Shown: positions 44,653 to 53,850, counted from the stretch's first letter. The stretch: 64,000 nt of DNA from Pseudomonas saponiphila (GCF_900105185.1 NZ_FNTJ01000001.1:620001-684000), one strand, 5' to 3'. Notes: a model not told the origin generated them from the letters alone. Made by a program: numbers and translations.

Positions 44653-45705
44653 TTGAAGCCGCCACTGCGCATTGCCCTGATCGGCGTCGGCAACATGGGG
44701 CAGCAGCATTACCAACACCTCAAGACCCTGGCCGAGGCCCGGCTCTGCGCCGTCGCTGATCCTGGCTCCCAGGCCGTCGCGGTCGCCGCGCAATGGCAGG
44801 TGCCGCATTTCAGTGATCACCAGACCCTGCTGCGGGAAATTCGCCCGGACGCGGTGATCGTCGCCAATCCCAATAATCTTCACGTCAGCACTGCCCTGGA
44901 TTGCCTGGCGGCGGGTGTTCCGGTGCTGCTGGAAAAGCCCGTGGGCGTGCATCTTGATGAAGTACGCGAGCTGGTAGCGGCATCGCGTGACACGGGCGTG
45001 CCGGTGCTGGTGGGCCATCACCGGCGGCACAATCCATTGATCGCCCGTGCCCGTGAACTGGTGCACAGCGGCGCCCTGGGACAGCTGACCACGGTCACCA
45101 CGCTCTGGCAGTTGCGCAAGCCCGAGAGCTACTTCGATATTCCCTGGCGCCGCGAGGCCGGCGCCGGCCTGTTGCTGACCAACCTGATTCACGATCTCGA
45201 TCTGCTGCGCCATCTGTGCGGCGAGGTGCGACAAGTGCAGGCCATCACCAGCAACCGCGTGCGTGGCTACGCCAATGAAGATTGCGCGGTGGTGCTGTTG
45301 CAGTTCGACAACGGCGCCCTGGGCAGCCTGACCGGTTCCGATGCCGCGGCCGCCCCCTGGAGTTGGGAGCTGGATTCCGGGGAGAACCCGGTGTACCCGC
45401 GCCAGAGCGATCAGCCTTGCTACCTGCTGGCCGGCACCGAGGGCGCGCTGAGCATTCCCCAGCTCAAGCGCTGGCATTACGCCGAAGCCGGGGAGGGTTG
45501 GCATCAACCCTTGCTGATGCAGCAGGAAACCTTCGACCCGGGCGAGGCCCTGCGCCTGCAATTGCAGCACTTCGTCCAGGTCGCCCGCGGCGAGGTCGCG
45601 CCGCTGGTCAGTGCCGCCGATGCCGCGCGCACCCTGGCGCTGATTGAGGCGATTCGCCAGGCCGCGGCCACGGGGCAGGCCTGCACCCCAACCCCTGTTG
45701 AGTGA
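44653..45705 (+). CDS. Gfo/Idh/MocA-family NAD(P)-dependent dehydrogenase
   Basis: A 350-residue oxidoreductase. The Rossmann motif LIGVGNMGQQHYQHL is at the N-terminus and the family motif VLLEKPVGVHLDE is near residue 97. The C-terminal domain includes GAGLLLTNLIHDLDLLRHL with the catalytic-region His/Asp. These enzymes oxidise hydroxyl groups of sugars, inositols or cyclic polyols. It starts with TTG, supported by an AAGAGGA Shine-Dalgarno 7 bases upstream. First gene of an operon with a QuiC-like TIM barrel and a DMT permease. Its place in a quinate/shikimate island suggests a hydroxylated ring acid as substrate, which is inference. Confidence 0.88.
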   Translation: MKPPLRIALIGVGNMGQQHYQHLKTLAEARLCAVADPGSQAVAVAAQWQVPHFSDHQTLLREIRPDAVIVANPNNLHVSTALDCLAAGVPVLLEKPVGVHLDEVRELVAASRDTGVPVLVGHHRRHNPLIARARELVHSGALGQLTTVTTLWQLRKPESYFDIPWRREAGAGLLLTNLIHDLDLLRHLCGEVRQVQAITSNRVRGYANEDCAVVLLQFDNGALGSLTGSDAAAAPWSWELDSGENPVYPRQSDQPCYLLAGTEGALSIPQLKRWHYAEAGEGWHQPLLMQQETFDPGEALRLQLQHFVQVARGEVAPLVSAADAARTLALIEAIRQAAATGQACTPTPVE

Positions 45706-45712
45706 ACGATTG

Positions 45713-46528
45713 ATGAGTGAGCGGATTTTTTCCCTGGCCAGCCTGACCGTGCTGGAGCTGTCGCCGCCAGAGATGGTGGAAGTGGCGGCCCGCGCCGGCT
45801 ACAGCCATGTCGGCCTGCGCCTGGAACCGGCGACCCCGGAGGAACATCACTTCCCGCTGGTGGCGGACGCCGGCCTGCGGCGCCAGACCCTGGCGCGCCT
45901 GCGCGATAGCGGCGTGCGGGTGCTGGATGTGGAGATCCTGCGGCTCAAGCCGCAGACCCGGGTGGGCGACTTCGAAGCGCTGCTGGCGGTGGGCGCGGAG
46001 TTCGCCGCCAGCGAGTTGCTGGTGGCGGGCAATGACCCGGACGAGGCGCGCATGACCGACAACTTCGCCGCGCTGTGCGATCTGGCGCGGCAGTACGGGC
46101 TGCATCCCCATCTGGAGTTCATGCCCTGGACCGACGCGCGCAATCTGGAACAGGCCGTGCGGGTGGTGGAAAACGCCGGTCGTGACAACGGCTGCGTGCT
46201 GGTGGACGCCTTCCATTTCGACCGTTCCGGTTCGCGTCTGGCAGACTTGGCGCAGGTCGCTCCGGCGCGCCTGCGTTACGCGCAGCTGTGCGACGTGGCT
46301 GGGCCGCGTCCGGATGACATGCAGGAGATCCTGCGCCAGGCCCGTAACGAACGGCGTTTTCCGGGGCAGGGCGATTGCGATCTGCCGGGGTTGCTCCAGT
46401 GTCTGCCGCAGCACCTGCCCCTGAGCCTGGAAATTCCCACGGTGCAGTTGCTGGAGCAGGGCGTGAGTGCCTTGCAGCGGGCGCAGATGGCGCTGGATGC
46501 AACCCGAGCGCTGCTGGCCAGGACCTGA
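45713..46528 (+). CDS. TIM-barrel protein related to 3-dehydroshikimate dehydratase
   Basis: A 271-residue AP-endonuclease-2/sugar-isomerase fold protein. Its metal ligands fall at the same numbers as in the nearby QuiC: E135 (HLEFMPW), D165 and H168 (LVDAFHF), Q191 (YAQLCD) and E240 (SLEIPT). It also shares RRFPGQGDCDLPG with QuiC CFPGQGEFDLPG. It lacks the C-terminal VOC half of QuiC. It may be a single-domain DHS dehydratase like AsbF, or an isomerase/epimerase for a related polyol. Starts 7 bases after the dehydrogenase stop. Confidence 0.85.
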   Translation: MSERIFSLASLTVLELSPPEMVEVAARAGYSHVGLRLEPATPEEHHFPLVADAGLRRQTLARLRDSGVRVLDVEILRLKPQTRVGDFEALLAVGAEFAASELLVAGNDPDEARMTDNFAALCDLARQYGLHPHLEFMPWTDARNLEQAVRVVENAGRDNGCVLVDAFHFDRSGSRLADLAQVAPARLRYAQLCDVAGPRPDDMQEILRQARNERRFPGQGDCDLPGLLQCLPQHLPLSLEIPTVQLLEQGVSALQRAQMALDATRALLART

Positions 46529-46534
46529 GTCGGC

Positions 46535-46603
46535 GGGAGGGCTTTCGCCGGCCAGCCGGCTCCTACGCCTATCCGCTAGGCACCGGCTGGCCGCGAAGCT
46601 GTG
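46535..46603. repeat. REP-like palindromes
   Basis: CTTTCGCCGGCCAGCCGGCT, then CCTAC, and CACCGGCTGGCCGCGAAG in the gap before the DMT permease gene. The pair could fold, and may modulate readthrough from the upstream operon. Confidence 0.65.
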
Positions 46604-46628
46604 TCTTCAATCACCCCAAGGAGTGCCC

Positions 46629-47507
46629 ATGACCCGTAGCACGCCCCTTTCCGGGAGCAATCACCCTTTCAAGGGCATCCTGCTGATTGTCCTGGCGACC
46701 TTCCTGTTCGCCAGCCACGATGCCCTGTCCAAATACCTCTCGGGGTTCTTCCCGGTGATCATGGTGGTCTGGGCCCGTTACCTGATCCATACCTTGCTGA
46801 TGGCCGGGATCTTCCTGCCGCAATCCGGCCTGCGGGTGCTGCGCAGCAAGCGCCCGCTGCTGCAACTGCTACGGGCCTTGTGCCTGCTGAGTACCAGCTT
46901 GCTGTTCACCTCGGCGCTGCTGTTCATTCCCCTGGCCGAGGCCACGGCGGTCAACTTTCTCGCGCCGGTGCTGGTCACCGCGTTGTCGGTGCCGCTGCTC
47001 GGCGAACAGGTGACCCGCGGCCAGTGGCTGGCGGTGATCTGCGGTTTTGTCGGGGTGCTGATCATCGTCCATCCGGGCGGCGAGCTGTTCACCCCGGCGG
47101 TGCTGCTGCCGTTCTGTTCGGCGCTGTTCTTCTGCTTCTATCAACTGCTGACCCGCAAGCTGGCCGAGCACGACAGCCCCACCACCAGCAATTTTTTCGC
47201 CGGGTTGTGCAACACCCTGGTGATGAGCGCGCTGGTGCCGTTCTTCTGGCAGACCCCGGGGATTGTCCATGGCGTGCTGATGCTGGCGTTGGGAGCCTGT
47301 GGCATGTGCGCCCACCTGTTCCTGACCCAGGCCTTTCGCCATGCGGCGCCGGCGCTACTGGCGCCCTTTGGTTATTGCCAGATTGTCTTTGCCGGGCTGC
47401 TGGGCTGGTTGCTGTTCGGTCATGCGCCGTCGTTGATCACCCAGCTGGGCATCGCCGTGATCTGCCTCAGCGGGCTGGCGGCGGCCTGGCAGCAACGCCG
47501 TGGCTGA
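46629..47507 (+). CDS. DMT-superfamily (EamA) permease
   Basis: A 292-residue inner-membrane protein with about ten hydrophobic helices in two EamA repeats (first begins FKGILLIVLATFLFASHDAL). The ATG at 46629 follows an AAGGAG Shine-Dalgarno. It lies 100 bases downstream of the QuiC-like TIM barrel in the same direction, and a REP sits between them. It could import or export the operon's substrate; no direct evidence. Confidence 0.87.
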   Translation: MTRSTPLSGSNHPFKGILLIVLATFLFASHDALSKYLSGFFPVIMVVWARYLIHTLLMAGIFLPQSGLRVLRSKRPLLQLLRALCLLSTSLLFTSALLFIPLAEATAVNFLAPVLVTALSVPLLGEQVTRGQWLAVICGFVGVLIIVHPGGELFTPAVLLPFCSALFFCFYQLLTRKLAEHDSPTTSNFFAGLCNTLVMSALVPFFWQTPGIVHGVLMLALGACGMCAHLFLTQAFRHAAPALLAPFGYCQIVFAGLLGWLLFGHAPSLITQLGIAVICLSGLAAAWQQRRG

Positions 47508-47513
47508 GACGCC

Positions 47514-49136
47514 TCAGAAACGAAAGCGCACCACCAGGTTCTGCAGGCCGGCCGCCAGCTGCGACAGCTCCTGGCTGGTGGCGTTGGTGCGCGTGGCGGC
47601 GTCGGCGCTTTCCAGGGATAGGTTGCGGATGTTCAGCAGGTTGCGGTCCACTTCACGGGCCACCTGGGCCTGTTCTTCCGAGGCACTGGCGATCACCAGG
47701 TTGCGCTCGTGGATCTGCTCCATGGCCCGGGTGATTTCCCCCAGGGCCAGCCCGGCCTGTTCGGCGATGGACAGGGTCTGGGCCACCCGCTGACTGTTGC
47801 CGTGCATGGACTGCACTACGCAGTCGGTGTCGCCCTGGACCCGGCCGATCATCTGTTCGATTTCCTGGGTCGACTGCTGGGTGCGATGGGCCAGGGCCCG
47901 TACTTCATCTGCCACTACGGCAAAGCCGCGGCCGGCTTCCCCGGCCCGCGCGGCCTCGATGGCGGCGTTCAGGGCCAGCAGGTTGGTCTGTTCGGCGATG
48001 GCGCGGATCACGTCCAGCACCTTGCCGATCTCCCGTGATTGCTCGGCCAGGGTCTGCACTTGCTGCAGGGCGGTGCCGACATCGCCGCTCATGGCCTGGA
48101 TCGAGTCCAGGGTCTGGATCACCCGGGCCTGCCCCTGGGTGGCCTGGGCGGTGGACTGGCGGGTGGTGTCGGAGGTGGACACCGCGTTGCGCGCCACTTC
48201 CTCGACAGCCACGGTCATCTCGTTGACGGCGGTGGCGGCTTGCTCGATTTCGTTGTGTTGCTGCTGCAGGCGGCTGGAGTCCTGATGGGTGCTCTGGCTC
48301 ATCTGTTGCGCGGCGCCGGCCAGTTGGGTCGAGGTGCTGCTGATCAGTTGCAGGGTTTCACGCAGGCTGGCCTGCATGCTGGCCAGGGCCTTGAGCAGGC
48401 GCGCGGTTTCATCGCTGCCCGCGCTGTGGATCGGTCGGCCAAGATCGCCGGCGGCCACTTGCTCGGCCACGGCCACGGCCTGGCGAATGGGTCCCACGAT
48501 GCTGCGAATCAGCAGCCAGGCCAGGCACAGGGTCAGCAGGGCGACGGCCAGCAGGGCGCCGATCACCGTGACCTTGACCTGGGTGTACAGCGCGTCGGCA
48601 TGCTGGGCCGACTGGCTGACTTCCTCGGTCGTCAGGTTCATCAGTTCGGTGAACTGGTCGCCGGTCTGGGTCGAGTACTCCTGGATCTTGCCGTTGAGCA
48701 GGGCCGTCATCTCGCTGCTGCGATTGTCCCGGGACAGGGCTTCGTACTGGGCCAGGGCCTGCTGGTAGCTTTTGACCGTGGTGAGGAATGCCTCGTATTG
48801 CACCCGGTTGTGATCGCCCACCAGCGGCGCGAACCTGGCCAGGGCCTGGTCGAGCCAGGCTTGTACCTGGTGCAGGCGGGCAATGGTGCTTTCCAGCACT
48901 TGGGGTTCACGGTTGAGGGCCATGCGCAGGCTCAGCACGCGGATGCTCAGCACGTAGTCGCGCACTTCTCCCAGGTAGCGGGTGCTGGGCAGGGAAATGT
49001 TTTCGGTGTGCTGGCCGGTGGCGCGGACTTCGGCCACTTGCTTGAGGGCGAACAGCCCCTGCAGCAGGACCAGCAGGGCAATCACGCCGAAGCTGATCAC
49101 GGCGCGTTTGGCGATGCTCAGGTTACCCAGCGTCAT
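47514..49136 (-). CDS. Methyl-accepting chemotaxis protein with helical-bundle sensor
   Basis: A 540-residue chemoreceptor. Membrane helices are at ~12-32 and ~190-212, with a four-helix-bundle-type periplasmic domain between them. A HAMP domain follows (~212-265), then the signalling domain with the conserved hairpin tip [19 protein letters not shown] and [18 protein letters not shown]. Location next to an MFS importer and quinate/shikimate genes recalls PcaY of P. putida, a helical-bundle receptor for quinate, shikimate and protocatechuate. The ligand here is therefore plausibly one of these, by context only. Confidence 0.9.
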   Translation of the reverse strand: MTLGNLSIAKRAVISFGVIALLVLLQGLFALKQVAEVRATGQHTENISLPSTRYLGEVRDYVLSIRVLSLRMALNREPQVLESTIARLHQVQAWLDQALARFAPLVGDHNRVQYEAFLTTVKSYQQALAQYEALSRDNRSSEMTALLNGKIQEYSTQTGDQFTELMNLTTEEVSQSAQHADALYTQVKVTVIGALLAVALLTLCLAWLLIRSIVGPIRQAVAVAEQVAAGDLGRPIHSAGSDETARLLKALASMQASLRETLQLISSTSTQLAGAAQQMSQSTHQDSSRLQQQHNEIEQAATAVNEMTVAVEEVARNAVSTSDTTRQSTAQATQGQARVIQTLDSIQAMSGDVGTALQQVQTLAEQSREIGKVLDVIRAIAEQTNLLALNAAIEAARAGEAGRGFAVVADEVRALAHRTQQSTQEIEQMIGRVQGDTDCVVQSMHGNSQRVAQTLSIAEQAGLALGEITRAMEQIHERNLVIASASEEQAQVAREVDRNLLNIRNLSLESADAATRTNATSQELSQLAAGLQNLVVRFRF

Positions 49137-49180
49137 GGGACGTTCTCCGAGTGTGGAAAAAAGGGGGAGGGGGAACAGAT

Positions 49181-49213
49181 AAAAAAAGCGCAGGCCCGGA
49201 ACCGGACCTGCGC
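49181..49213 (-). terminator. Intrinsic terminator after the MFS transporter gene
   Basis: On the minus strand GCGCAGGTCCGG pairs with CCGGGCCTGCGC (one mismatch) and is followed by seven Ts. It lies just past the transporter stop codon and before the chemoreceptor start, so the two genes are separate transcripts at this end. Confidence 0.85.
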
Positions 49214-49223
49214 GAGGGGAGCA

Positions 49224-50567
49224 TCAGTCTTCTACGTGGGGAATCTTGCGCGGGGCCATGAAGTACATCCAGGTCAGGGCGATGAAGTACATGGCCGGGA
49301 TCAGGGTGAACAGCACGGTGTAGTTGTTGTTGGTGGCGGTGAGGATGTGGCCGACGATCTGGGTCATGAACATGCCGCCGATGGCCGCGCACATGCCGCC
49401 GAAGCCGAACACGGTGCTCATCATGTGCTTGGGCGTGTAGTCCATCACCAGGCTCCAGATGTTGGCGGTCCAGGCCTGGTGGGCGCCGATCCCCAGGGAG
49501 ATGGCGAACACCGCGAGCCACAGGTTGGCGGCACCGGCGGCCATGATCACGCCGATGATGCAGCAGGCGAACAGGAACATCGACAGCAGCCGCGCCTTGA
49601 TCGGGTTCATGCCGCGACCGATGAGGAACGAGGAGAGGATGCCGCCACCGACGCTGCCGAAGTCGGCAGTCAGGTAGATGATGATCAGCGGGATGCCCAT
49701 CTGGGTCACGTTGATCCCCAGGTTGTACTGCTGGTTGAGGAATGGCGGCAGCCAGTACAGGTAGAACCAGAACACTGGCGCGGTCATTGAGTAGGCCAGG
49801 GCGAAGGCCCAGGTGCCGCGCATGCGCAGGATGCGGCTGAAGGGCACGCGGGTTTGTTCGGGTTCCGCTTGCTGCTGGATGTAGGCCAGTTCCGAGGCCT
49901 TGACGCTAGGGTGGTCTTCCGGGTTGAAGTACTTCAGGCCCCAGAACAGCAGCCACACGCCGCCCAGTGCGGCCATGCACAGGAACGCCGCTTGCCAGCC
50001 CCAGGCGTGGAGGATCAACGGCAGCAGCATGGGCGTGAACATCGCGCCGACGTTGGTCCCGGCGTTGAAGATGCCGGTGGCCACTGCACGTTCGCCAGCC
50101 GGGAACCACAGGCGGGTGGTCTTCACGCAGGCCGGGTAGTTGGCGGCTTCGGTGAGCCCGAGAATGAACCGGCAGACCATGAAGCCCACCGCCGAAGTGG
50201 CCAGGCCGTGGGCACCGGTGGCCAGGCTCCAGAGCAGAACGGCGCAGAAGAACACCCGTTTCACCCCGACCCGGTCGATCAGCCGGCCCTGGAGCACGAA
50301 GCCCACGGCGTAGCCGACCTGGAACCAGAAGTTGATGTTGGCGTAGTCCATCGCCGTCCAGTTCATTTCCTTGGCCAGGATCGGCTGCATCACGCCCAGG
50401 GCGGCGCGATCGATGTAGTTCAGGGTGGTGGCGAAGAACACCAGGGCGAGCATGCCCCAGCGGGTCTTGCCGACCGCCATGGCGCCGCGGATCTTGTCGC
50501 CGATGCCACCGGCGACGCTGAGGCTCGGGGCGATACGAGAGCTTTGAGAAGGAGTCATGTAAGCCAT
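49224..50567 (-). CDS. MFS transporter, anion:cation symporter (ACS) type
   Basis: A 447-residue, 12-helix MFS protein of the hexuronate/phthalate (ACS) branch, with VFFATTLNYIDRAALGVMQP in helix 1 and the loop motif GRLIDRVGVKRVF. The branch carries organic and sugar acids. Divergent from quiC, and the same MFS-quiC-TetR order occurs at PP_2553-2555 in P. putida, so quinate, shikimate or dehydroshikimate is the likely substrate. The start is at ATG 50567 or the ATG three codons later; neither has a strong Shine-Dalgarno. Confidence 0.9.
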   Translation of the reverse strand: MAYMTPSQSSRIAPSLSVAGGIGDKIRGAMAVGKTRWGMLALVFFATTLNYIDRAALGVMQPILAKEMNWTAMDYANINFWFQVGYAVGFVLQGRLIDRVGVKRVFFCAVLLWSLATGAHGLATSAVGFMVCRFILGLTEAANYPACVKTTRLWFPAGERAVATGIFNAGTNVGAMFTPMLLPLILHAWGWQAAFLCMAALGGVWLLFWGLKYFNPEDHPSVKASELAYIQQQAEPEQTRVPFSRILRMRGTWAFALAYSMTAPVFWFYLYWLPPFLNQQYNLGINVTQMGIPLIIIYLTADFGSVGGGILSSFLIGRGMNPIKARLLSMFLFACCIIGVIMAAGAANLWLAVFAISLGIGAHQAWTANIWSLVMDYTPKHMMSTVFGFGGMCAAIGGMFMTQIVGHILTATNNNYTVLFTLIPAMYFIALTWMYFMAPRKIPHVED

Positions 50568-50962
50568 CCGTTCAGTGACTGACGAGCCTGGGCTCGTCGG
50601 AACTCTAAGGCGCGTGATCAATCGTCAGTAAGGGCATGAGCGCCGGTGACTGGGTGATTGATCGGCTGGGTAGGTTCGTCGTTGCGGCTTTGCAGCAGGC
50701 GGACGAACGTCATCGGGACGAGCGCAGCTCAGGGCTGTAGCGCGTCGTGATCCAGGGGGCCGGTTGAGGTCGTTCCAGGCGCAAGCCAGAGGGATGAGCA
50801 GCAGGGCGGGGCGTTGAGTGCAAGCATGAGGATGTACCCGATTTTTGAAATTTTTATGGTCTGTTCTGGGTCTGGGTGATTGAAGCCGCTGGTTCTTGGG
50901 GCGGCTCAATGTGCTGTCGATGGTGCGCAGTGGCTGAAAAATCGTCAATTCGTCAATCGGCA

Positions 50963-50985
50963 TTGTGTTCGATAATCGAACACAA
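50963..50985. promoter_or_regulatory. IclR/PcaR-type operator before quiC
   Basis: A perfect palindrome with 9-base arms TTGTGTTCG / CGAACACAA around ATAAT. Its core GTTCGATAATCGAAC (50967-50981) differs by one base from the aroQ-side site and by one from the site at 44547. It lies in the 519-base MFS-quiC divergent gap, about 100 bases from the quiC start. The rest of this gap shows no supported gene. Confidence 0.75.
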
Positions 50986-50986
50986 A

Positions 50987-51002
50987 ACTAACTGGTTCGT
51001 AC
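50987..51002. promoter_or_regulatory. TetR-type operator before quiC
   Basis: ACTAACTGGTTCGTAC is an imperfect palindrome of the GTAC-N-AACT/GGTT-N-GTAC kind. The same ACTAACTGGTT core appears at 55520-55530 before aroQ. It is one base away from the IclR-type palindrome. The TetR gene downstream of quiC is the natural candidate to bind it. Confidence 0.65.
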
Positions 51003-51086
51003 ACTTTAAATCATGCTGTGGAATAATCCGCTCCATCGAATAAAAGGCTCGGGCGCCACCGGCCGTCATTTCCCGGGAGTTGAATC

Positions 51087-52997
51087 ATGCAGCGTTCCAT
51101 CGCCACCGTTTCCTTGAGCGGCACCCTGCCGGAAAAACTCGAAGCCATTGCCGCCGCCGGGTTCGATGGGGTGGAGATTTTCGAGAACGACCTTCTCTAC
51201 TACGACGGCAGCCCCCGGGAAATCAGGCAGATGTGCGCCGACCTGGGGATTGCCATCACCCTGTTCCAGCCGTTCCGCGATTTCGAGGGCTGCCGCCGCG
51301 ATCGCCTGGCACGCAACCTGGAACGTGCCGAACGCAAATTCGACCTGATGCAGGAACTGGGCACCGACCTGGTGCTGGTATGCAGCAACACCTCGGTGGA
51401 CAGCCTGGGGGATCGCAAGATCCTTATCGACGATCTGCACCAGTTGGCCGAACGGGCCGCGGTGCGTGGTTTGCGCATCGGTTACGAAGCCCTGGCCTGG
51501 GGCCGTCACGTGAATACTTATCAACAGGTCTGGGACATCGTGCGCAGCGCCGATCACCCAAGCCTGGGGGTGTTGCTGGACAGCTTCCACACCCTGTCGC
51601 TCAAGGGCGACCCGGCGGCGATTGCCGAGATTCCCGGGGACAAGATCTTCTTCGTGCAGATGGCCGACGCGCCGATCCTGGCCATGGATGTGCTGGAGTG
51701 GAGCCGGCATTTTCGCTGCTTCCCCGGCCAGGGCGAGTTCGACCTGCCGGGGTTCCTGGCACCGATCATCAAGAGTGGCTACACCGGACCGCTGTCCCTG
51801 GAGATCTTCAACGACGGTTTTCGCGCCGCGCCGCCGCGGGCCAATGCCGCCGATGGCCTGCGTTCCTTGCTGTACCTGGAGGAGAAGACCCGCGAGCGCC
51901 TGCTGCAGGAAGCGCAGCCGGTGGCCAACCTGGACATCCTGTTCGCCCCACCGGCGGTTGAAGCCTATGGCGGCACCGAGTTCCTTGAATTCGCGGTGGA
52001 CGAGGCCCTGGGGGCCAAGCTGGGTGGCTGGCTGGAACGCCTGGGCTTTGCCAAGGCAGGGCAGCATCGCTCCAAGAGTGTCAGCCTGATGCGCCAGGGC
52101 GATATCAACCTGATCCTCAACTCCGAGCCTTACTCCTTTGCCCACAGCTTCTTCGAGGCTCACGGCCCGTCAGTGTGTGCCACGGCCATTCGGGTCAAGG
52201 ACAGTGCCAAGGCCCTGGAGCGTGCGGTGGCCTACAAGGGCCAGCCTTATCGCGGGCTGGTGGGCCCCAACGAACTGGAGCTGGCGGCGGTGCGCGAACC
52301 CGATGGCAGCCTGATCTACCTGGTGGATCCGCAGCAGGGCGGCCAGCACCTGTATGACACCGACTTCCATATGCACAGCGGCGTGGTGGCCAAGGGCGGC
52401 CTCAAGCGCATCGACCACATGGCCATGGCCCTGCCGGCGGACAGCCTCGACAGTTGGGCGCTGTTCTACAAGAGCCTGCTGGATTTCGCAGCCGATGATG
52501 AAGTGGTGCTGCCCGATCCCTATGGCCTGGTGAAAAGCCGGGCCCTGCGCAGCCGCTGCAGCTCGATCCGCCTGCCGCTGAACATCTCGGAGAACCGCAA
52601 CACGGCGATCTCTCATGCGCTGTCCAGTTATCGCGGCTCGGGGGTGCATCACATCGCCTTTGATTGCGACGACATCTTCGCCGAGGTCAGCCGGGCCAAG
52701 GAGACTGGAGTGCCGCTGCTGGATATCCCCCTCAACTACTACGATGACCTGGCCGCGCGTTTTGATTTCGACGACGAGTTCCTCAGCGAACTGGCCTACT
52801 ACAACGTCCTGTATGACCGCGATGCCCAGGGCGGTGAGCTGTTCCACGTCTATACCGAACCTTTCGAGGGGCGTTTCTTCTTCGAGATCATCCAGCGCAA
52901 GAACGGCTACGTCGGCTATGGCGCGGCCAACGTGGCGGTGCGTCTGGCGGCCATGGCCAAGTCCCGCAGTGGCGCGGTGCGCCAGGCCAAGTTGTAG
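51087..52997 (+). CDS. quiC: 3-Dehydroshikimate dehydratase, two-domain QuiC/QsuB type
   Basis: A 636-residue fusion. The N-terminal TIM barrel (1-~280) converts 3-dehydroshikimate to protocatechuate. Metal ligands E134, D165, Q191 and E239 and active-site residues H168, S206 and R210 are all present at the positions known for QuiC1. The C-terminal half (~290-620) is an HPPD-like pair of VOC domains (KRIDHMAMALP, GVHHIAFDCDD, FFEIIQRKNGY) whose role in this family is unclear. The start has a GGGAG Shine-Dalgarno. It links the aroQ/dehydrogenase pair to PcaHG. Confidence 0.94.
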   Translation: MQRSIATVSLSGTLPEKLEAIAAAGFDGVEIFENDLLYYDGSPREIRQMCADLGIAITLFQPFRDFEGCRRDRLARNLERAERKFDLMQELGTDLVLVCSNTSVDSLGDRKILIDDLHQLAERAAVRGLRIGYEALAWGRHVNTYQQVWDIVRSADHPSLGVLLDSFHTLSLKGDPAAIAEIPGDKIFFVQMADAPILAMDVLEWSRHFRCFPGQGEFDLPGFLAPIIKSGYTGPLSLEIFNDGFRAAPPRANAADGLRSLLYLEEKTRERLLQEAQPVANLDILFAPPAVEAYGGTEFLEFAVDEALGAKLGGWLERLGFAKAGQHRSKSVSLMRQGDINLILNSEPYSFAHSFFEAHGPSVCATAIRVKDSAKALERAVAYKGQPYRGLVGPNELELAAVREPDGSLIYLVDPQQGGQHLYDTDFHMHSGVVAKGGLKRIDHMAMALPADSLDSWALFYKSLLDFAADDEVVLPDPYGLVKSRALRSRCSSIRLPLNISENRNTAISHALSSYRGSGVHHIAFDCDDIFAEVSRAKETGVPLLDIPLNYYDDLAARFDFDDEFLSELAYYNVLYDRDAQGGELFHVYTEPFEGRFFFEIIQRKNGYVGYGAANVAVRLAAMAKSRSGAVRQAKL

Positions 52998-53011
52998 CGC
53001 ATTGGTAACCG

Positions 53012-53045
53012 GAGGCGGTAATCCACCGCCTCTGTGCTTTCTTTC
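53012..53045 (+). terminator. Intrinsic terminator after quiC
   Basis: GAGGCGGT (53012-53019) pairs exactly with ACCGCCTC (53025-53032) around AATCC, followed by the T-rich TGTGCTTTCTTTC. It lies 15 bases after the quiC stop. Confidence 0.75.
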
Positions 53046-53101
53046 ACGACAGGACGCGGCCCATAATCGCCCGCGTGTCCAGTGATGGCCGTGAGCCCAG
53101 A

Positions 53102-53779
53102 ATGACAATGACCAGTGAACGCTCGATTGCGCCCGATGAGCCTGCCCTCGAACCGCGCAAGAGTCGCAAGAACAACCCGGAAAAGACCCGCGAGAACATC
53201 CTTCAAGAAGCCATTGTCGAGTTCGTCCAGCAAGGGCTTTCCGGTGCGCGGGTGGATGCGATCGCCGAGCGCATCCACACCTCCAAGCGCATGATCTATT
53301 ACTACTTCGGCAGCAAGGAGCAGCTGTACGTCGAGGTGCTGGAAAAACTCTACGGCGATATCCGCAGCACCGAGAGCCGCCTGCACCTGGCGGAACTGGC
53401 GCCGCAGGAGGCGATTCGCCGGCTGGTGGAGTTCACCTTCGACCACCACGATCGCAATGTCGATTTCGTGCGTATCGTCAGCATCGAAAATATCCACAAG
53501 GCCGAGTACGTGAAGCAGTCCGGCGTGATCAAGGCGATGAACAACACCATTCTCCATGCCTTGGGCGAGATCCTTGAGCGTGGTGTGCAGGACGGTGTGT
53601 TCCGCAGTGGCCTGGACCCGCTGGACGTGCATTTGCTGATCAGCTCGTTCTGTTTCTATCGGGTGTCGAACCGTCATACCTTTGGTGAGATCTTCCAGAT
53701 CGACCTGCCGGACGAAGCCATCAAGCAACGGCACCGGGACATGATCTGCGAGTCGGTGCTGCGCTACCTGCAAGCCTGA
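53102..53779 (+). CDS. TetR-family transcriptional regulator
   Basis: A 225-residue TetR protein with the N-terminal HTH at ~35-80 (TRENILQEAIVEFVQQGLSG, then RIHTSKRMIYYYFGSKEQLY) and a C-terminal ligand-binding domain. It follows quiC in the same direction, as in the P. putida PP_2554-2555 pair. It is the likely local regulator of quiC, the MFS gene and possibly aroQ, through the ACTAACTGGTT sites. The ATG at 53102 is used; a GTG 27 bases earlier is possible. The quiC terminator separates it from quiC. Confidence 0.9.
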   Translation: MTMTSERSIAPDEPALEPRKSRKNNPEKTRENILQEAIVEFVQQGLSGARVDAIAERIHTSKRMIYYYFGSKEQLYVEVLEKLYGDIRSTESRLHLAELAPQEAIRRLVEFTFDHHDRNVDFVRIVSIENIHKAEYVKQSGVIKAMNNTILHALGEILERGVQDGVFRSGLDPLDVHLLISSFCFYRVSNRHTFGEIFQIDLPDEAIKQRHRDMICESVLRYLQA

Positions 53780-53785
53780 CGTCAT

Positions 53786-53850
53786 TGTTCGTAGGAGCTG
53801 GCTTGCCAGCAAAAGCACCCGTAAGATCGGCGTCGCCACCAAGGCTCCTA
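53786..53850. repeat. REP element with degenerate partner
   Basis: CGTAGGAGCTGGCTTGCCAG with a weaker inverse half, AAGGCTCCTACA, after the TetR gene. Confidence 0.7.

Noticed and set aside
48039..49790. 583-codon frame opposite the chemoreceptor and MFS genes
   Set aside because: Spans two well-supported genes and a terminator on the other strand; low-complexity translation.
50625..50963. 112-codon minus-strand frame in the MFS-quiC gap
   Set aside because: Arg/Pro-rich translation without family resemblance; ends in the operator region.
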